The notes below the pieces were generated by a model, which saw only the letters and a program-made list of their open reading frames with translations, had not been told where the DNA came from and did not search any database. A program made the translations under genes and the position numbers. Shown in pieces: positions 31,677 through 41,950 of a DNA stretch of 64,000 nt. Location: the NCBI GenBank assembly GCA_965240325.2, contig OZ251226.1, forward strand, positions 1,054,001 through 1,118,000, written 5' to 3'. Numbering within the stretch: position 1 is the stretch's first letter; the number at the start of each line of letters is the position of its first letter. The DNA comes from Rebecca billardiae RCC1528 (taxonomy: Eukaryota > Haptophyta).

Positions 31677-32552
31677 GGAGGCCACTCCACCGGCCGAAAT
31701 CGAGCCCGTCCAGGGCTTCGGCCGCCCACTGGCGTCCAGGGCTTAGCCCTGGACGCGCCGAGCGCGTCCAGGGCTCCGCTCGCCAGCGCGAGATAGTATT
31801 GAGCTCATAGGCGATGCCGCCGCGCCGCGTGCGCGCGCTCCGTCTCGCGCTGGCTGCGGCCGCGAGCGCGTGCGGCGAGCCGTCGCGTGCGGTCGCGCAC
31901 CGGCGCTGAGGTATGGCGTGCCCATCCGTGCCCTTGGCTCGTGCCCGCGCGCCCTCCTCCGCCGCTGCGGGGCGCGCGTGTGGTCGCGCCGCCTCGCTCG
32001 CTGGGCGCACCGAAAGCGCGAGCGCGCAACGAGTCACCTGTGGCGTGTCGGACCCAGCGCGTGCGCGCCTGGCGTGTGGTTTGTGTTTGACATGGCCCTG
32101 GTCACGCGCGGCGCCGGCCGTGCCCAGCGTCTGACCGCGCGCAACGCGCATAGTACTGGTGGTCCCGGCTAGGGTCGAGCTGACCCCTCGGGGCTCGGCG
32201 GCACCCAGCCACTCGTAGGCGGCCGCGATGGGTCGACGCGTCGGATGGGCGGCGGCTACACACCATGCTGGTCGCGCACTGCCGCGTGCAGGGCGGTTGC
32301 ACGGTGACAAGTGCCCCCGCGATCGTGCCGCGCTCGGGTACGAACAGGAGCGGTATGTTGCATGCGTGCCGCCGGCAGGTGGCGAGCTGGGGCGTGCTGG
32401 TCGGTGTGGCTGACGGGCGCGCTCGCGCGCGTGGCATGAGCGAGCGCGCCGCCGCCCAAGCGTGCCGCCCACGCCGCGCGCCGCGCGCCGCGCGCCGCGC
32501 GGCCTACGTCGCGTCGGCGCTCACGCGGCCGGCAGCTCCGGACGGCAGCGTG
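31677..32552. repeat. Left arm of a 3-kb inverted repeat
   Basis: 876 bp, the reverse complement of 33774-34645 with few differences. The outer part holds nested palindromes built on AGCCCTGGACGCGC. The 286-aa frame within it (31612-32472, -) is GC-driven and has no recognisable domain. Confidence 0.9.
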
Positions 32553-33773
32553 ACTGGTCCGAGTGGCTGTCGTGTGCCAGCTGCAGAGCTGGTCCTTACT
32601 AGTACGCGAAATGGGCGGCGGGTGACGAGGTTGATAGCCACGGCCTTGCGTCTGTGGGCGTCCGCATGCCGCGTGTCTTCTCGTACCCTGAAGTACGTCA
32701 TTGCCAACGGATTCTGCGGTGATATCAGCACAGCGGGCTGACTGACGTCCGCGGCAAACCCTTGGCGCAGGCTCAGGTAGATGACTATGAAGATGGCCGG
32801 TCGCAAGACACGTGAACAGAAGGTATGCACACGCACCGAGGTGATACATCGCCCCTCCTCCCTTTGTGGTGGAGACCCAGAGGCTTACGGCAGCCTGCGC
32901 ATGCGCCAGAGTCGAGATGCGTAGCTCGGACGCTGCACGGGCTCGGTGGCGGCACTGCCTTCAATACTGTACTTCTGAGCGGCTGCAAGCGCACGCACGC
33001 CTCAAGCACCTGATGCTCGCCACGGCTGGTTTGAGCATGTAGCGCGGGCCCACGCCCTCAATGAAGTAGCATGGAGCCTAGAGTGGCGTCAGTTGTGGCG
33101 TTTCCGCCTGCCACGGCCACGTTGTCTGATGAACGACTGTGGGAATGATATTGTATGCAGTGCGTAACGAGCGATTCACTGGAGCGTCAGCTGACAGCAC
33201 TTTCACGACATAGTAGTTCATGGCGAGGCTTCTATTGCACACATTCGTGCCGACCTATCACTGTCGGTGGCTCACATCAACACTGGTCTAGTGGGTGCAC
33301 GCGAGGGTGCGCGCGTGGTGCGAGCAAGCTGCGCTGCTCATCATCCACACATCACAGCTGAACACGACGCTCAGCTCGCGGAGCTGCTCGGCAGCTACCA
33401 AGTACGGGATGCTAGCCAGTGACAAGGCTGAACCGCTGCTACAGTATGCGCGCGCTGATGGCTATGATAGGCTCGGTACCCGGTGGAGAAGTTCGCCAAC
33501 TCCCACCCTTCTACGGTGGCCGGCCTGAGCACAACACTGACTACAGTAAGAAGAAGAGACGCACACAGCCTGACAGACAGCTCAGGCAGGCGAGATTTGT
33601 CAGCTGAACACTTTCCGAATACCCCGTCACGGTCACGGAGCATGCAGACTGCTGAACTGCTGTGTATCCATCTCATCATGCGTGCTAGCTGTTTCCGTAT
33701 GCCAAGATGAGGGACGACTACTGCAGCTTGTTTGCCAGCCTTGAGCAGCATGGTGCCCGTGCCGCCTTCCGGC
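32553..33773. other. Spacer between large inverted-repeat arms
   Basis: 1,221 bp of non-repeated sequence. All frames are short and none resembles a transposase, so if this is a mobile element it is non-autonomous. Confidence 0.6.
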
Positions 33774-34645
33774 CACGCTGCCGTCCGGAGCTGCCGGCCG
33801 CGTGAGCGCCGACGCGACGTAGGCCGCGCGGCGCGCGGCGCGCGGCGCGCGGCGTGGGCGGCACGCTTGGGCGGCGGCGCGCTCGCTCATGCCACGCGCG
33901 CGAGCGCGCCCGTCAGCCACACCGACCAGCACGCCCCAGCTCGCCACCTGCCGGCGGCACGCATGCAACATACCGCTCCTGTTCGTACCCGAGCGCGGCA
34001 CGATCGCGGGGGCACTTGTCACCGTGCAACCGCCCTGCACGCGGCAGTGCGCGACCAGCATGGTGTGTAGCCGCCGCCCATCCGACGCGTCGACCCATCG
34101 CGGCCGCCTACGAGTGGCTGGGTGCCGCCGAGCCCCGAGGGGTCAGCTCGACCCCGTAGCCGGGACCACCAGTACTATGCGCGTTGCGCGCGGTCAGACG
34201 CTGGGCACGGCCGGCGCCGCGCGTGACCAGGGCCATGTCAAACACAAACCACACGCCAGGCGCGCACGCGCTGGGTCCGACACGCCACAGGTGACTCGTT
34301 GCGCGCTCGCGCTTCCGGTGCGCCCAGCGAGCGAGGCGGCGCGACCACACGCGCGCCCCGCAGCGGCGGAGGAGGGCGCGCGGGCACGAGCCAAGGGCAC
34401 GGATGGGCACGCCATACCTCAGCGCCGGTGCGCGACCGCACGCGACGGCTCGCCGCACGCGCTCGCGGCCGCAGCCAGCGCGAGACGGAGCGCGCGCACG
34501 CGGCGCGGCGGCATCGCCTATGAGCTCAATACTATCTCGCGCTGGCGAGCGGAGCCCTGGACGCGCTCGGCGCGTCCAGGGCTAAGCCCTGGACGCCAGT
34601 GGGCGGCCGAAGCCCTGGACGGGCTCGATTTCGGTGGAGTGGCCT
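33774..34645. repeat. Right arm of a 3-kb inverted repeat
   Basis: 872 bp, mirroring 31677-32552. Inner and outer boundaries are sharp: homology ends at GACGGCAGCGTG inside and at GGAGTGGCCT outside. No clear flanking target duplication was found. Confidence 0.9.
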
Positions 34646-34856
34646 CTGGAGGCTTCGGCCGCCAGTCTGATCACCCGGAGCCCGTTATAAAGGGGAATTT
34701 AAAAGCATTGTTATGTAAAATCTGATTACTATAGTACATTATGATTATCGTACCCCCATAATAAAACGAACCACGCGAACTGGCGCAGTCCTTGGGCGCG
34801 GGGGCCGCCCGGACTGCCCAGGTTTTGTTGGCCCTGGCGCCGCGCTTTGCCGAGGC

Positions 34857-35246
34857 ATGGCGAGACACCTGCGGCTCGTTCTCTGCGTCGCCGCGCTCGG
34901 CTTGGCGGCGGCAGAAGGGCCGCCACCATCGCCCGCCTCGACTACTGCCCAGAGCCCGCCCGCGACCCCGGCCACGACCCCGCCCGCGACCCCGCAAACG
35001 TCGCCTCCGCTGGTGCCGCTCCCCCCACCCTCCCCACCACCCGCTCCTCCGAGCTCGCCACCATCGCCGCCGCCATCGCCTCCACCCCCACCGTACCCGC
35101 CCGCGCCCCCACCATTCGAGACCCAGGTCGCGAATGCCCATATAATTGTGTGGTCGATCGGTGGCACAGTGCTTTTGATTGTTTGCGGCTGCACCATCTA
35201 CGGACAAGGACAGCGCCGCGCAAAGCGCCTCTCGTTCATCTGGTAG
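34857..35246 (+). CDS. Proline-rich (HRGP-like) type I membrane protein
   Basis: 129 aa. Residues 1-19 form a signal peptide (MARHLRLVLCVAALGLAAA). Residues 21-87 are almost entirely Pro, Ser, Thr and Ala, with SPPPSPPPPP-type runs like extensins and other hydroxyproline-rich glycoproteins. A single membrane helix follows (HIIVWSIGGTVLLIVCGCTIY) and then a short basic tail (GQGQRRAKRLSFIW). I infer a cell-surface protein with a short, probably O-glycosylated ectodomain anchored in the plasma membrane. It starts 211 bp beyond the large inverted repeat. Its small size leaves some doubt that it is the whole gene. Confidence 0.65.
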   Translation: MARHLRLVLCVAALGLAAAEGPPPSPASTTAQSPPATPATTPPATPQTSPPLVPLPPPSPPPAPPSSPPSPPPSPPPPPYPPAPPPFETQVANAHIIVWSIGGTVLLIVCGCTIYGQGQRRAKRLSFIW

Positions 35247-36424
35247 CCTCTGGACGAGGGTATGGGCCTCTCGACCACGTCCTGGCTGACGATGGAAGGC
35301 AGCCTGCTCACCAGCCTCTCGACCATGCACTGGCTGAAGATGGAGAGCACACGCTGCTTCGGTTTGTGACACAGCTCGAGATCTCACTGACGCCGGCTCT
35401 CGCCAGCACATGCCGCAGTGCCGCTTGCCAGCTCGTCTGACGCGAATGTGCCGATGCGCACTGCGTCGCAAGGTGCTGGCAGCGACATGCCGCTTGCCAG
35501 GCACTGGCAGCGCGCTCACGTGACGACTTCATCGACGGCCGTACCCGGACCATGGGTAAGCTACGCAGTCCGGGCCGCACACGGGCTGCTTAGGCGGGCG
35601 GCACATCAAGCTGCCGGTCTGACAAACCTGCCACCTGGCCGCCGGCGGTCGGAAGCGGGCGCGGACGTACATACGACGTGTCTGCAGCGATCACTTGGCA
35701 GCCTGATGTCTCAGCGGCCAGTCGGACCGCGAGTGGCGCGAGTCCGCGCAGACCGGCCGGGACTCTTGGGAGGCGCGGCGGTGTGCCAGGACGGCGGGCG
35801 CCGCGGGGATAACGCCAACGGTGGATCGGTGGGCCCGGCTCACTGCAGTCACTGCGGCTGTCCCGTTCTGACTCGTCAGTCAGTCCGACGGTCCGTGGTC
35901 AAATCCGCGCGCTGTCCAATGTTATGCATGCAGGCCTCGGACTATGAAAATGATACTATACATATATTTTACAATATAAAGGTACCTATGATTAGTTAAC
36001 TGCTAGTACCTGCAGCGTGGTGCGCCGTGGACGTCTAGCCTGGGCGCCTCGCAGTCGCTGAGGCGCTGGCGGTCCGGCCTCCGGGCCCGCGGGCGGTCAC
36101 GGACGGGTGGTGCCGACAGCCGTCGTCTGAGCCGAGGGCGAGGCGGTACGGCTCAGTCTTGCAAACGGCGGAACCGCGCCGAAAGCTCCTGCCTGGCTGC
36201 TCGAAAGACGGAAGGCTGGCTGCCCCTCGACCTTCGGCATCTGCCCCGGCCCTCCAACTCTTGATTGATGACGATGTGATTGATGAGCGTGGTCCGCCGG
36301 GGACGGGAGAATCGATGAGTGCAGTAGTGGCAGCCCAGCGCACGCAGTTGACTGGCTCGCCTGGGTGGCCCGCCCGCCATCGACATCCGTCGCGACATCC
36401 TGCACAGGCGCCACGCTCGCTGCG
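35247..36424. other. Intergenic, no gene supported
   Basis: A 193-aa frame (35418-35999, +) has no domain and unlike-coding composition. Short imperfect duplications such as GCCGCTTGCCAG occur at about 35420-35510. Confidence 0.5.
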
Positions 36425-37294
36425 CTACCCGCCGTGCCTGGCGAGGGCGTCCTTTACAGGCCCGAACGAGCGGCGGTGCTCCACGCACGGACCATGCTCG
36501 GCGAGCAGCGCGCGGTGCTTGGCGGTGGGGTAGCCCTTGTGCTGCGCAAACTGGAAGAGCGGGTATTTCCGGTCGAGGTCGAGCATGATGCGATCCCGCG
36601 TGACCTTGGCCACGATGCTCGCCGCCGAGATGGCGTACACGCGCGCGTCGCCCTTCACCACCACCTCACACGCTGCGCCCGCCGGCGGCCCGGCCGCCGC
36701 GCCGTACGGGTCCCGGTTGCCGTCGACCAGGATGTAGTCTGGCGGGCCCAGCTGCGCGCCCAGCTGCGCGACGCTCTCGCGCATGGCCTTGAGCGTGGCC
36801 TGCAGGATATTGACCTCGTCGATGACGCCGGGTGGCTGGACACTCACACCAAAGCGCACCTTCGGGTGCGCCTTGAGCGCCTCGAAGACGGCCTCGCGCT
36901 TCTCCTCCGTGAGCGCCTTGCTGTCGGCAACGCCCTCGATGTGGACGTCCGGGGGCACATAGCAAGCGGCGGCGACGACAGGGCCCGCTAGCGGTCCGCG
37001 ACCAGCTTCATCCACGCCAACGACGCACTTGAACCCACGCGCGTACAGCGCGCGCTCCATGGCTCGCATCTGCTGCGGCCCGTCCTCGCTTATGCTGTTG
37101 CTCGCCGCCTGCTTTTGTCCGCGCTTGCCCGGAGGCGACGATCGCGCGGCCGCCTTCGCAGCCGGCTTCTTAGCGATGCTGGTAGCGAGCGCCGCTTTCG
37201 GCTGGCTTGCGGTGCGAGGTGCACCCTTGGCGGCGGCGCGAGTCATCACCATGAGCACGAGCGGCCAGACCCTCCAGGACCGCGCCGTCGCCAT
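36425..37294 (-). CDS. Ribonuclease HII, probably organelle-targeted
   Basis: 289 aa from ATG 37294; an in-frame ATG at 37381 would add 29 residues. A ~75-residue basic, Ala/Lys-rich N-terminal extension precedes the catalytic domain and could be an organelle presequence. Bacterial-type RNase HII motifs are clear: VVGVDEAGRGPLAGPVVAAA with catalytic Asp95 and Glu96, DSKALTEEKRE, ILVDGNRDP with Asp191, and SIVAKVTRDRIM with Asp234, then HKGYPTAKHR and a CVEHRRSFGPV end. The enzyme cuts RNA in RNA-DNA hybrids and excises single ribonucleotides from DNA. The bacterial-like form and N-terminal extension suggest mitochondrial or plastid genome maintenance, though I cannot exclude a nuclear role. 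Confidence 0.92.
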   Translation of the reverse strand: MATARSWRVWPLVLMVMTRAAAKGAPRTASQPKAALATSIAKKPAAKAAARSSPPGKRGQKQAASNSISEDGPQQMRAMERALYARGFKCVVGVDEAGRGPLAGPVVAAACYVPPDVHIEGVADSKALTEEKREAVFEALKAHPKVRFGVSVQPPGVIDEVNILQATLKAMRESVAQLGAQLGPPDYILVDGNRDPYGAAAGPPAGAACEVVVKGDARVYAISAASIVAKVTRDRIMLDLDRKYPLFQFAQHKGYPTAKHRALLAEHGPCVEHRRSFGPVKDALARHGG

Positions 37295-37894
37295 AAGCAC
37301 CTGCCGCTTTGCTTTTCTCCCCAGCGGAACCGCGAGCCGAGCGAAGGGACGACCAGTCGTGCCGCTGCGCTGCGCTGGCAACCCGGCAGCCGTTCGCGGA
37401 CGCGAGTCTCCCGCTCGAGAAAAAAGGCCGGATTAAAAAAGCGCACGCGTCTGAACTGGTAGTTGTTTGGAGATGGCGACTGGTCGTCCCTTCGGTCGGC
37501 TCGCCACAAGGTGCACACCGCCCTCGCGCCGGCGACGCTCACGCGCGAGGGGAGTGCGCGCGGGGCTAGCGCGGGGCGGGGGGCGGGGCTACTCGACCCC
37601 GGCGACGCCTCCAACCCGCTCGTGGCGCGCGCCCGCCCCCCGCCGCCGCTCGCCAAGCCGCCAAACTTAGGCTCCAACAGGGGCCAAAAAGCGGCAGGTG
37701 CTTATGCGCCACTTGGTGGTGGTGGACCCGGACGTTTGCCGCCTGACCTGGAAAAAAAACCGCGAGTCTGATCAAGACTGGCACGTCAAAACATCTCGAT
37801 GACACTTTCGGACCATATCTTAGGAGGCTGCGCGACGTTATGCCAGCCCCTGACTCTTCAGTGACTCCGAGCACTGCTGGTGCTAACTGCTACC
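37295..37894. other. Intergenic with broken inverted repeat
   Basis: Words near the RNase HII start recur in inverse orientation downstream: AAAGCGGCAGGTGCTTATG (37290s on -, 37686 on +), and a ~27-bp block at about 37333-37359 mirrors 37481-37507. The intervening sequence does not match. No gene is supported. Confidence 0.55.
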
Positions 37895-39517
37895 TCACTC
37901 GCCCGCCGGCTCGGGCTCATCAGCCTCCATAGGCACGGCTCCCGGGCCGGCCTCGGAACCCTCGCGCGAGCCGTCGTCGTGCGCCGAGCCGCCGCTGTCC
38001 GTCCCCGAGTCGTCCGACAGCTCGGCGCTGTCGTCCTCAAAGTCTGAATCGCCCTCGCTGTCCATGCCGATCGCGTGCTGGGCGGCGATGCCGAGCGCCT
38101 CCGCCAGCCCCGCCGGCAGCGCGCCGGCGGGCACTCCGCCGTCGGCGTTGAGCACGCCCGCCGGGATCGGGATCGGGATCGCGCCAATCTCAGCGGCGAG
38201 CGCGTTGAACGCGAGGACCGCGCCGAGCAGGCCGCCCGCGTCAGCCTCGGCACCATCGCCGACGGGGGCCGGACCGGCGGGGGCGTGGCCCTCGGCGGCC
38301 GGCGCGCCGGCCGCGCCGGCCGCCTCCGCCGCCTCCGAGCGCCGCCAGCTCGAGCGCAGCCAGCTGCGAAGCTGCGCCGCGTCCATTGGCGCCTCGACAG
38401 CGGCCACGCCGGCCGCTGGCTCGGCGCCGGCCGCGCTCGGGAGAGCTTGAGCGCCGCCGGGCTCGCACCGCTCGCCCTCGAACCACTGCGCGAGCCTGCT
38501 CAACCCGAAGACGAAGGGCTCGTGCCCAAAGTTGACGCGCACGGGCGTGTACGTGTCCAGCCCGATGCACGCGAACAGCGGCGCGTGCCCCAGGTGACCG
38601 AGCAGCATGCGCGGGTCTGGGAGCAGTGCGCCGTTCAGAGTGAAGAAGACCTGCCCGCACGGCGGCTTGGCGCCGGTGGCGTGGGTGCTGAGCATGCGCA
38701 CGCCGCAGCCGACGACGTCGCCCTCGCCGAACGGCGGGCCGTACCGCTCCCCGTACGACGAGTTCTGGAACTTGCACCCGTCGTCGCCGTGGTAGGCGAA
38801 CGAGTGTCGATCCCAACCGGGCATGCGGCCCATCAGCGGGAACCGTGCGGTGCACATGCCGACCGCGACGCACGGCCGGCCCTGCCACGCGCTCCCCGCG
38901 CCTCGGCCGGGCTGGTCGGCCGCGGCGGGCAGGATGGTCACCTCGAAGTAGTGGCACGCGTGCAACTCCGCGCTGAACGACGCGCTCACACCCGGCCGGC
39001 CGTCGTGCCCCGCGCTGCTCGGCGCCGTGGGCCGCGGCAGCGGCCGCAGCACTCCCACGGGCGCACCACCCATTGGCTCTGGAGCGCGCCCCGCGAGGAT
39101 AACGCCGGACGGGCTGCACGCCCACGGCGTGCTGGCACGCACCGTCTGGTTCCCGCCCAGAGCTGGTCCCGTGAAGCGCGCGCACGTCGGCGGCGCGCTC
39201 TGCACGCCGCCGCTCAACACGATGTGCGGTTGCTCCCTGTGCAGCCCGGTCGGCAGCGGCGCGAGGCGGAAGAACACGTCCCGCAGGTCGTAGCAGTCTG
39301 AATCAGGTGCCGCAATCTCCCGCGTGTCGATCGCCTGCACCACGCCGTCGTGCAGCTCGTGCCATCGGCGCGCGATCAGGCGGCGCCACAGCTCGGGCTC
39401 GTCCGCGATTCGACGCCACGTCGAGCAGACGCACGCGCAGCGTGAGAGGATGGCGGCGGCATTGACGAACTCGAAAGTGTTGATGAGCACCTCGCTAGGC
39501 ATGTCGGCCAGGTTCAT
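37895..39517 (-). CDS. F-box and SPRY domain protein
   Basis: 540 aa, one exon. Residues 1-48 form an F-box (LADMPSEVLINTFEFVN...CSTWRRIADEPELWRRL), which would bind Skp1 in an SCF ubiquitin ligase. Residues about 188-337 form a SPRY/B30.2-type domain: HYFEVTIL, VAVGMCTARFPL, FAYHGDDGCKFQNSSYGERYG, GDVVGCGV, QVFFTLNGALL and VRVNFG, the likely substrate-recognition module. The C-terminal third is Ala/Gly/Pro-rich and ends in a Ser/Asp/Glu-rich acidic tail. F-box plus SPRY is the Fbxo45/GUSTAVUS-like combination, but the substrate here is unknown. Confidence 0.88.
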   Translation of the reverse strand: MNLADMPSEVLINTFEFVNAAAILSRCACVCSTWRRIADEPELWRRLIARRWHELHDGVVQAIDTREIAAPDSDCYDLRDVFFRLAPLPTGLHREQPHIVLSGGVQSAPPTCARFTGPALGGNQTVRASTPWACSPSGVILAGRAPEPMGGAPVGVLRPLPRPTAPSSAGHDGRPGVSASFSAELHACHYFEVTILPAAADQPGRGAGSAWQGRPCVAVGMCTARFPLMGRMPGWDRHSFAYHGDDGCKFQNSSYGERYGPPFGEGDVVGCGVRMLSTHATGAKPPCGQVFFTLNGALLPDPRMLLGHLGHAPLFACIGLDTYTPVRVNFGHEPFVFGLSRLAQWFEGERCEPGGAQALPSAAGAEPAAGVAAVEAPMDAAQLRSWLRSSWRRSEAAEAAGAAGAPAAEGHAPAGPAPVGDGAEADAGGLLGAVLAFNALAAEIGAIPIPIPAGVLNADGGVPAGALPAGLAEALGIAAQHAIGMDSEGDSDFEDDSAELSDDSGTDSGGSAHDDGSREGSEAGPGAVPMEADEPEPAGE

Positions 39518-40598
39518 CGTGTCTTCCCCCCCGCGCGCGACAGCGCTTGCAACCGGCGCGACCCCTGCGCGGCCGAGCCGCGAGTTGCAAACCTGCGCGC
39601 GGGCGAGTTGGCCGCTGCGACCAAGGTCAAAGGGGGTTCAATCCGACCCGCAGCTTGGGACGTCAACCCCCGAGATCGGGCTCGCAGCAGCCCGGACACG
39701 ATGGCGCGCCCACGAGAGGCGCGCGTGCGCCCGCCTACCGGCGCTGCAGGCCGGCGCGGCTGATCGGCGCGGTCCGCAGGACACGTGGGCACCGCGCGCG
39801 CCTCTTTTCCTGTCCTCTCGCGCTCCTCGCCGCGCGCAGTAGCCCGCTGCCAAGCCATCAACGCCTGCCAAGCGAGCCGGCGCGCGCACCAAGCGCGCGC
39901 GCTCGGCGCGGATAGGGCCAATTAAGGTCGGGGCACGGCATGGGCGAGTGGGCACGCATGTTATACACCGCTCGGGCGCACGCGCCCGGCGTTCTGCGCG
40001 CGCCCTTGCCACTGGCAAGTGCTCGCGCACTGCGCGCGTAACTCACGAATGGTGCACCTCGCGGCAGCCCGCAGGGTATGCTCTGCATGGAGGCATCCTT
40101 CGCTTCCCAGCGGGCGAATCGGTGCCAGCCGCAGCCTGGGGGTCGTCTGTGAGTACCCCGGTCCAAGATGCCCCATGGGCACGCTGATACGGGCCGCCAT
40201 GTCGTCGATGCTGCCGAGGAGTGCCGAGCGGCCCTGCTCTGTGACGTCCCGGCACATGGGCCTTGTCGACTCTCGACCTTCCGCTCCGAGTTCATCACGC
40301 CAGACGCAGGCGATGCCGCTGTGGACGCTCGCGTTCGACCACTTCGTACCCACCAGACCGGCCCTTCTGTCTCTGTTGGCGTCGGTGGCGTGCGCGCGCG
40401 CGCGCGTGCCGCCTGCCACAGTACAGTAGTCGGTGCCGCGGACGCGTCACGCGGTGCCGCGTAGCGACCTGCTCGGATCTAGTCGTCGCTTTAAAATAAG
40501 ACTGCACACAGCCTGGTTGATTTACATATACATCGTCATAATCACTGCGCGATTTGCTGATGCATCAGTGTCATCAGCGCTCATCATCACATATACAT
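39518..40598. other. Intergenic, no gene supported
   Basis: GC-rich with alternating CGCG runs (about 40391-40410). All frames are low-complexity. No repeat copy elsewhere in the window was noticed. Confidence 0.5.
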
Positions 40599-41586
40599 TT
40601 ATCGGTACAGTAGTTTCAGCGGCGCGCCAAAGCGCACAGCACGCGCGCCGTGCAGAGGTGAGCTCGGGCACGACAGACGGTCCGCGCGCGTCTCCGTCTT
40701 GACCGAGAACTTCATCGCGGTGGCGATGGCGGACTCGTGCTTGGCCGCCGCCTGCCGTGGCATGATCTCGCTCGACGACGCACCCGGAGGCGGTGACGCG
40801 CACGGGCAGGCGCTGCTCGCATGCCCGTTCCTCACCCACTCACAGATGCCGAGCGCGCGGCATGCGGTGCACTGTGCCAGCGCTGGCGCGGGGCACGCGC
40901 GCGCGCTCGCGCTGCCGCCATCGCCCGCGCCGGACTTCTTCGTCTTCTTCTAGGTGGGCGTCGAGCCCGTCGACGGCGGTTCCATCTCTCGCCGCTGCTG
41001 CCGTACCCGCGTGCTCTGCGGGCGCGGCCGCGGCCGGCGGCGCCGGCACCTCGAGACCAGACAAGAGGCGCGCCGCGGCCGCGACGAGCGCGCGCATCAG
41101 GTCGCCAGCCGTCACCTGGCCGTCGAGAGGCTTGAGCGCATCCTTGTGCGCCGCCGACAGCGCGCACACCGCAGGGCGTACGAGCAGCTGCCGCACGGCG
41201 CACACAGCTGTCGCGGGCTGCATCCACATCACATTTCGAAACACCCGCTTCCGCTCGGCGCCAGCGCCGCGCCACTCAACCGCGGTTTCGATCGAGCGGT
41301 ATTGGGCGGGCTCGCGGACGACCTCGAAGCCGACGATGAGGCCGAGCGCATCTGCGGCGCCGGGAAGCAGGAACCCGCCGGTGCCCTTGCAGTTGGCCGG
41401 TGCCGGGAACCAATCCACCACGCGCACAGCATGGAGCGCAATCGCTCCAGGAGCGGGCGCGCCTGCGAAGCGGAGGTCGCCCCCAGCACCGGCTGTGAAG
41501 CGGGCAGTGTACACGGACAGCGCGCCGTCCTCGCGCGCGAGGATCACGCCGTCTGGGAGGCCGTCAGTCAGATTGACGCGCGCCAT
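40599..41586 (-). CDS. Unrecognised two-exon protein with Cys-rich C-terminal part
   Basis: Exon 41586-41050 (MARVNLTDGLPDGVILAREDG..., 179 codons) and exon 40949-40599, joined across a 100-nt intron (donor GAG|GTGCCG, acceptor CACCTAG), give 295 aa. Splicing yields ...RLLSGLE-KKTKKSGAGDGG..., followed by CTACRALGICEW and SACPC. The spaced cysteines may bind metal, but the pattern matches no family I know. The unspliced frame also stays open, because the intron is free of stops in that phase, giving an alternative 248-residue form from the same start. The N-terminal domain has beta-strand-like character (GALSVYTARFTAGAGG) and is not recognised. An in-frame ATG at 41724 could extend it. Confidence 0.5.
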
Positions 41587-41672
41587 GCCCGCCGCAGCGG
41601 CGCAGCGCCTTGGCGACGGCGAGGCGCACGCCTGGCCTGACGTCGTTCGCAGCAGGCGGCGCGCCGGACTCA

Positions 41673-41719
41673 CCTCCCGGACGGCACCCCCCCCACTGGG
41701 GGGGGTGCCGTCCGGGAGG
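41673..41719. repeat. Perfect hairpin, 22-bp arms, 3-nt loop
   Basis: CCTCCCGGACGGCACC followed by six more C (41673-41694) is mirrored exactly at 41698-41719 around the loop ACT. It lies between two divergent genes, 87 bp upstream of the ATG at 41586 and 232 bp upstream of the ATG at 41951. Confidence 0.9.
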
Positions 41720-41950
41720 CGCAATCGCTCCGGACTGGTTCGGGGGTTAACGCCCCAAGCCCGCAGTCCTTGGGGAGGCGCCGCCCACCAAACCGCGCGG
41801 AGTCCGGGCGGCCTTTTTCACTCCTCACTCCTCACAGTAATAAAGTGTTTTAGCCTCGCTGCATCATCGTCATCATCATTCATCAGCGGCTAAACCTGAG
41901 CCGATCGAGATCGCAACCTGCCGGCGCCCGGAAAGCGACCAGGGCGCGAG

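Noticed and set aside
35418-35999. 193-aa plus-strand frame after the proline-rich gene
   Set aside because: No recognisable segment, runs into AT-rich sequence, no conservation evidence within the window.
38075-39301. Large plus-strand frame (408 aa)
   Set aside because: Antisense shadow of the F-box/SPRY gene.
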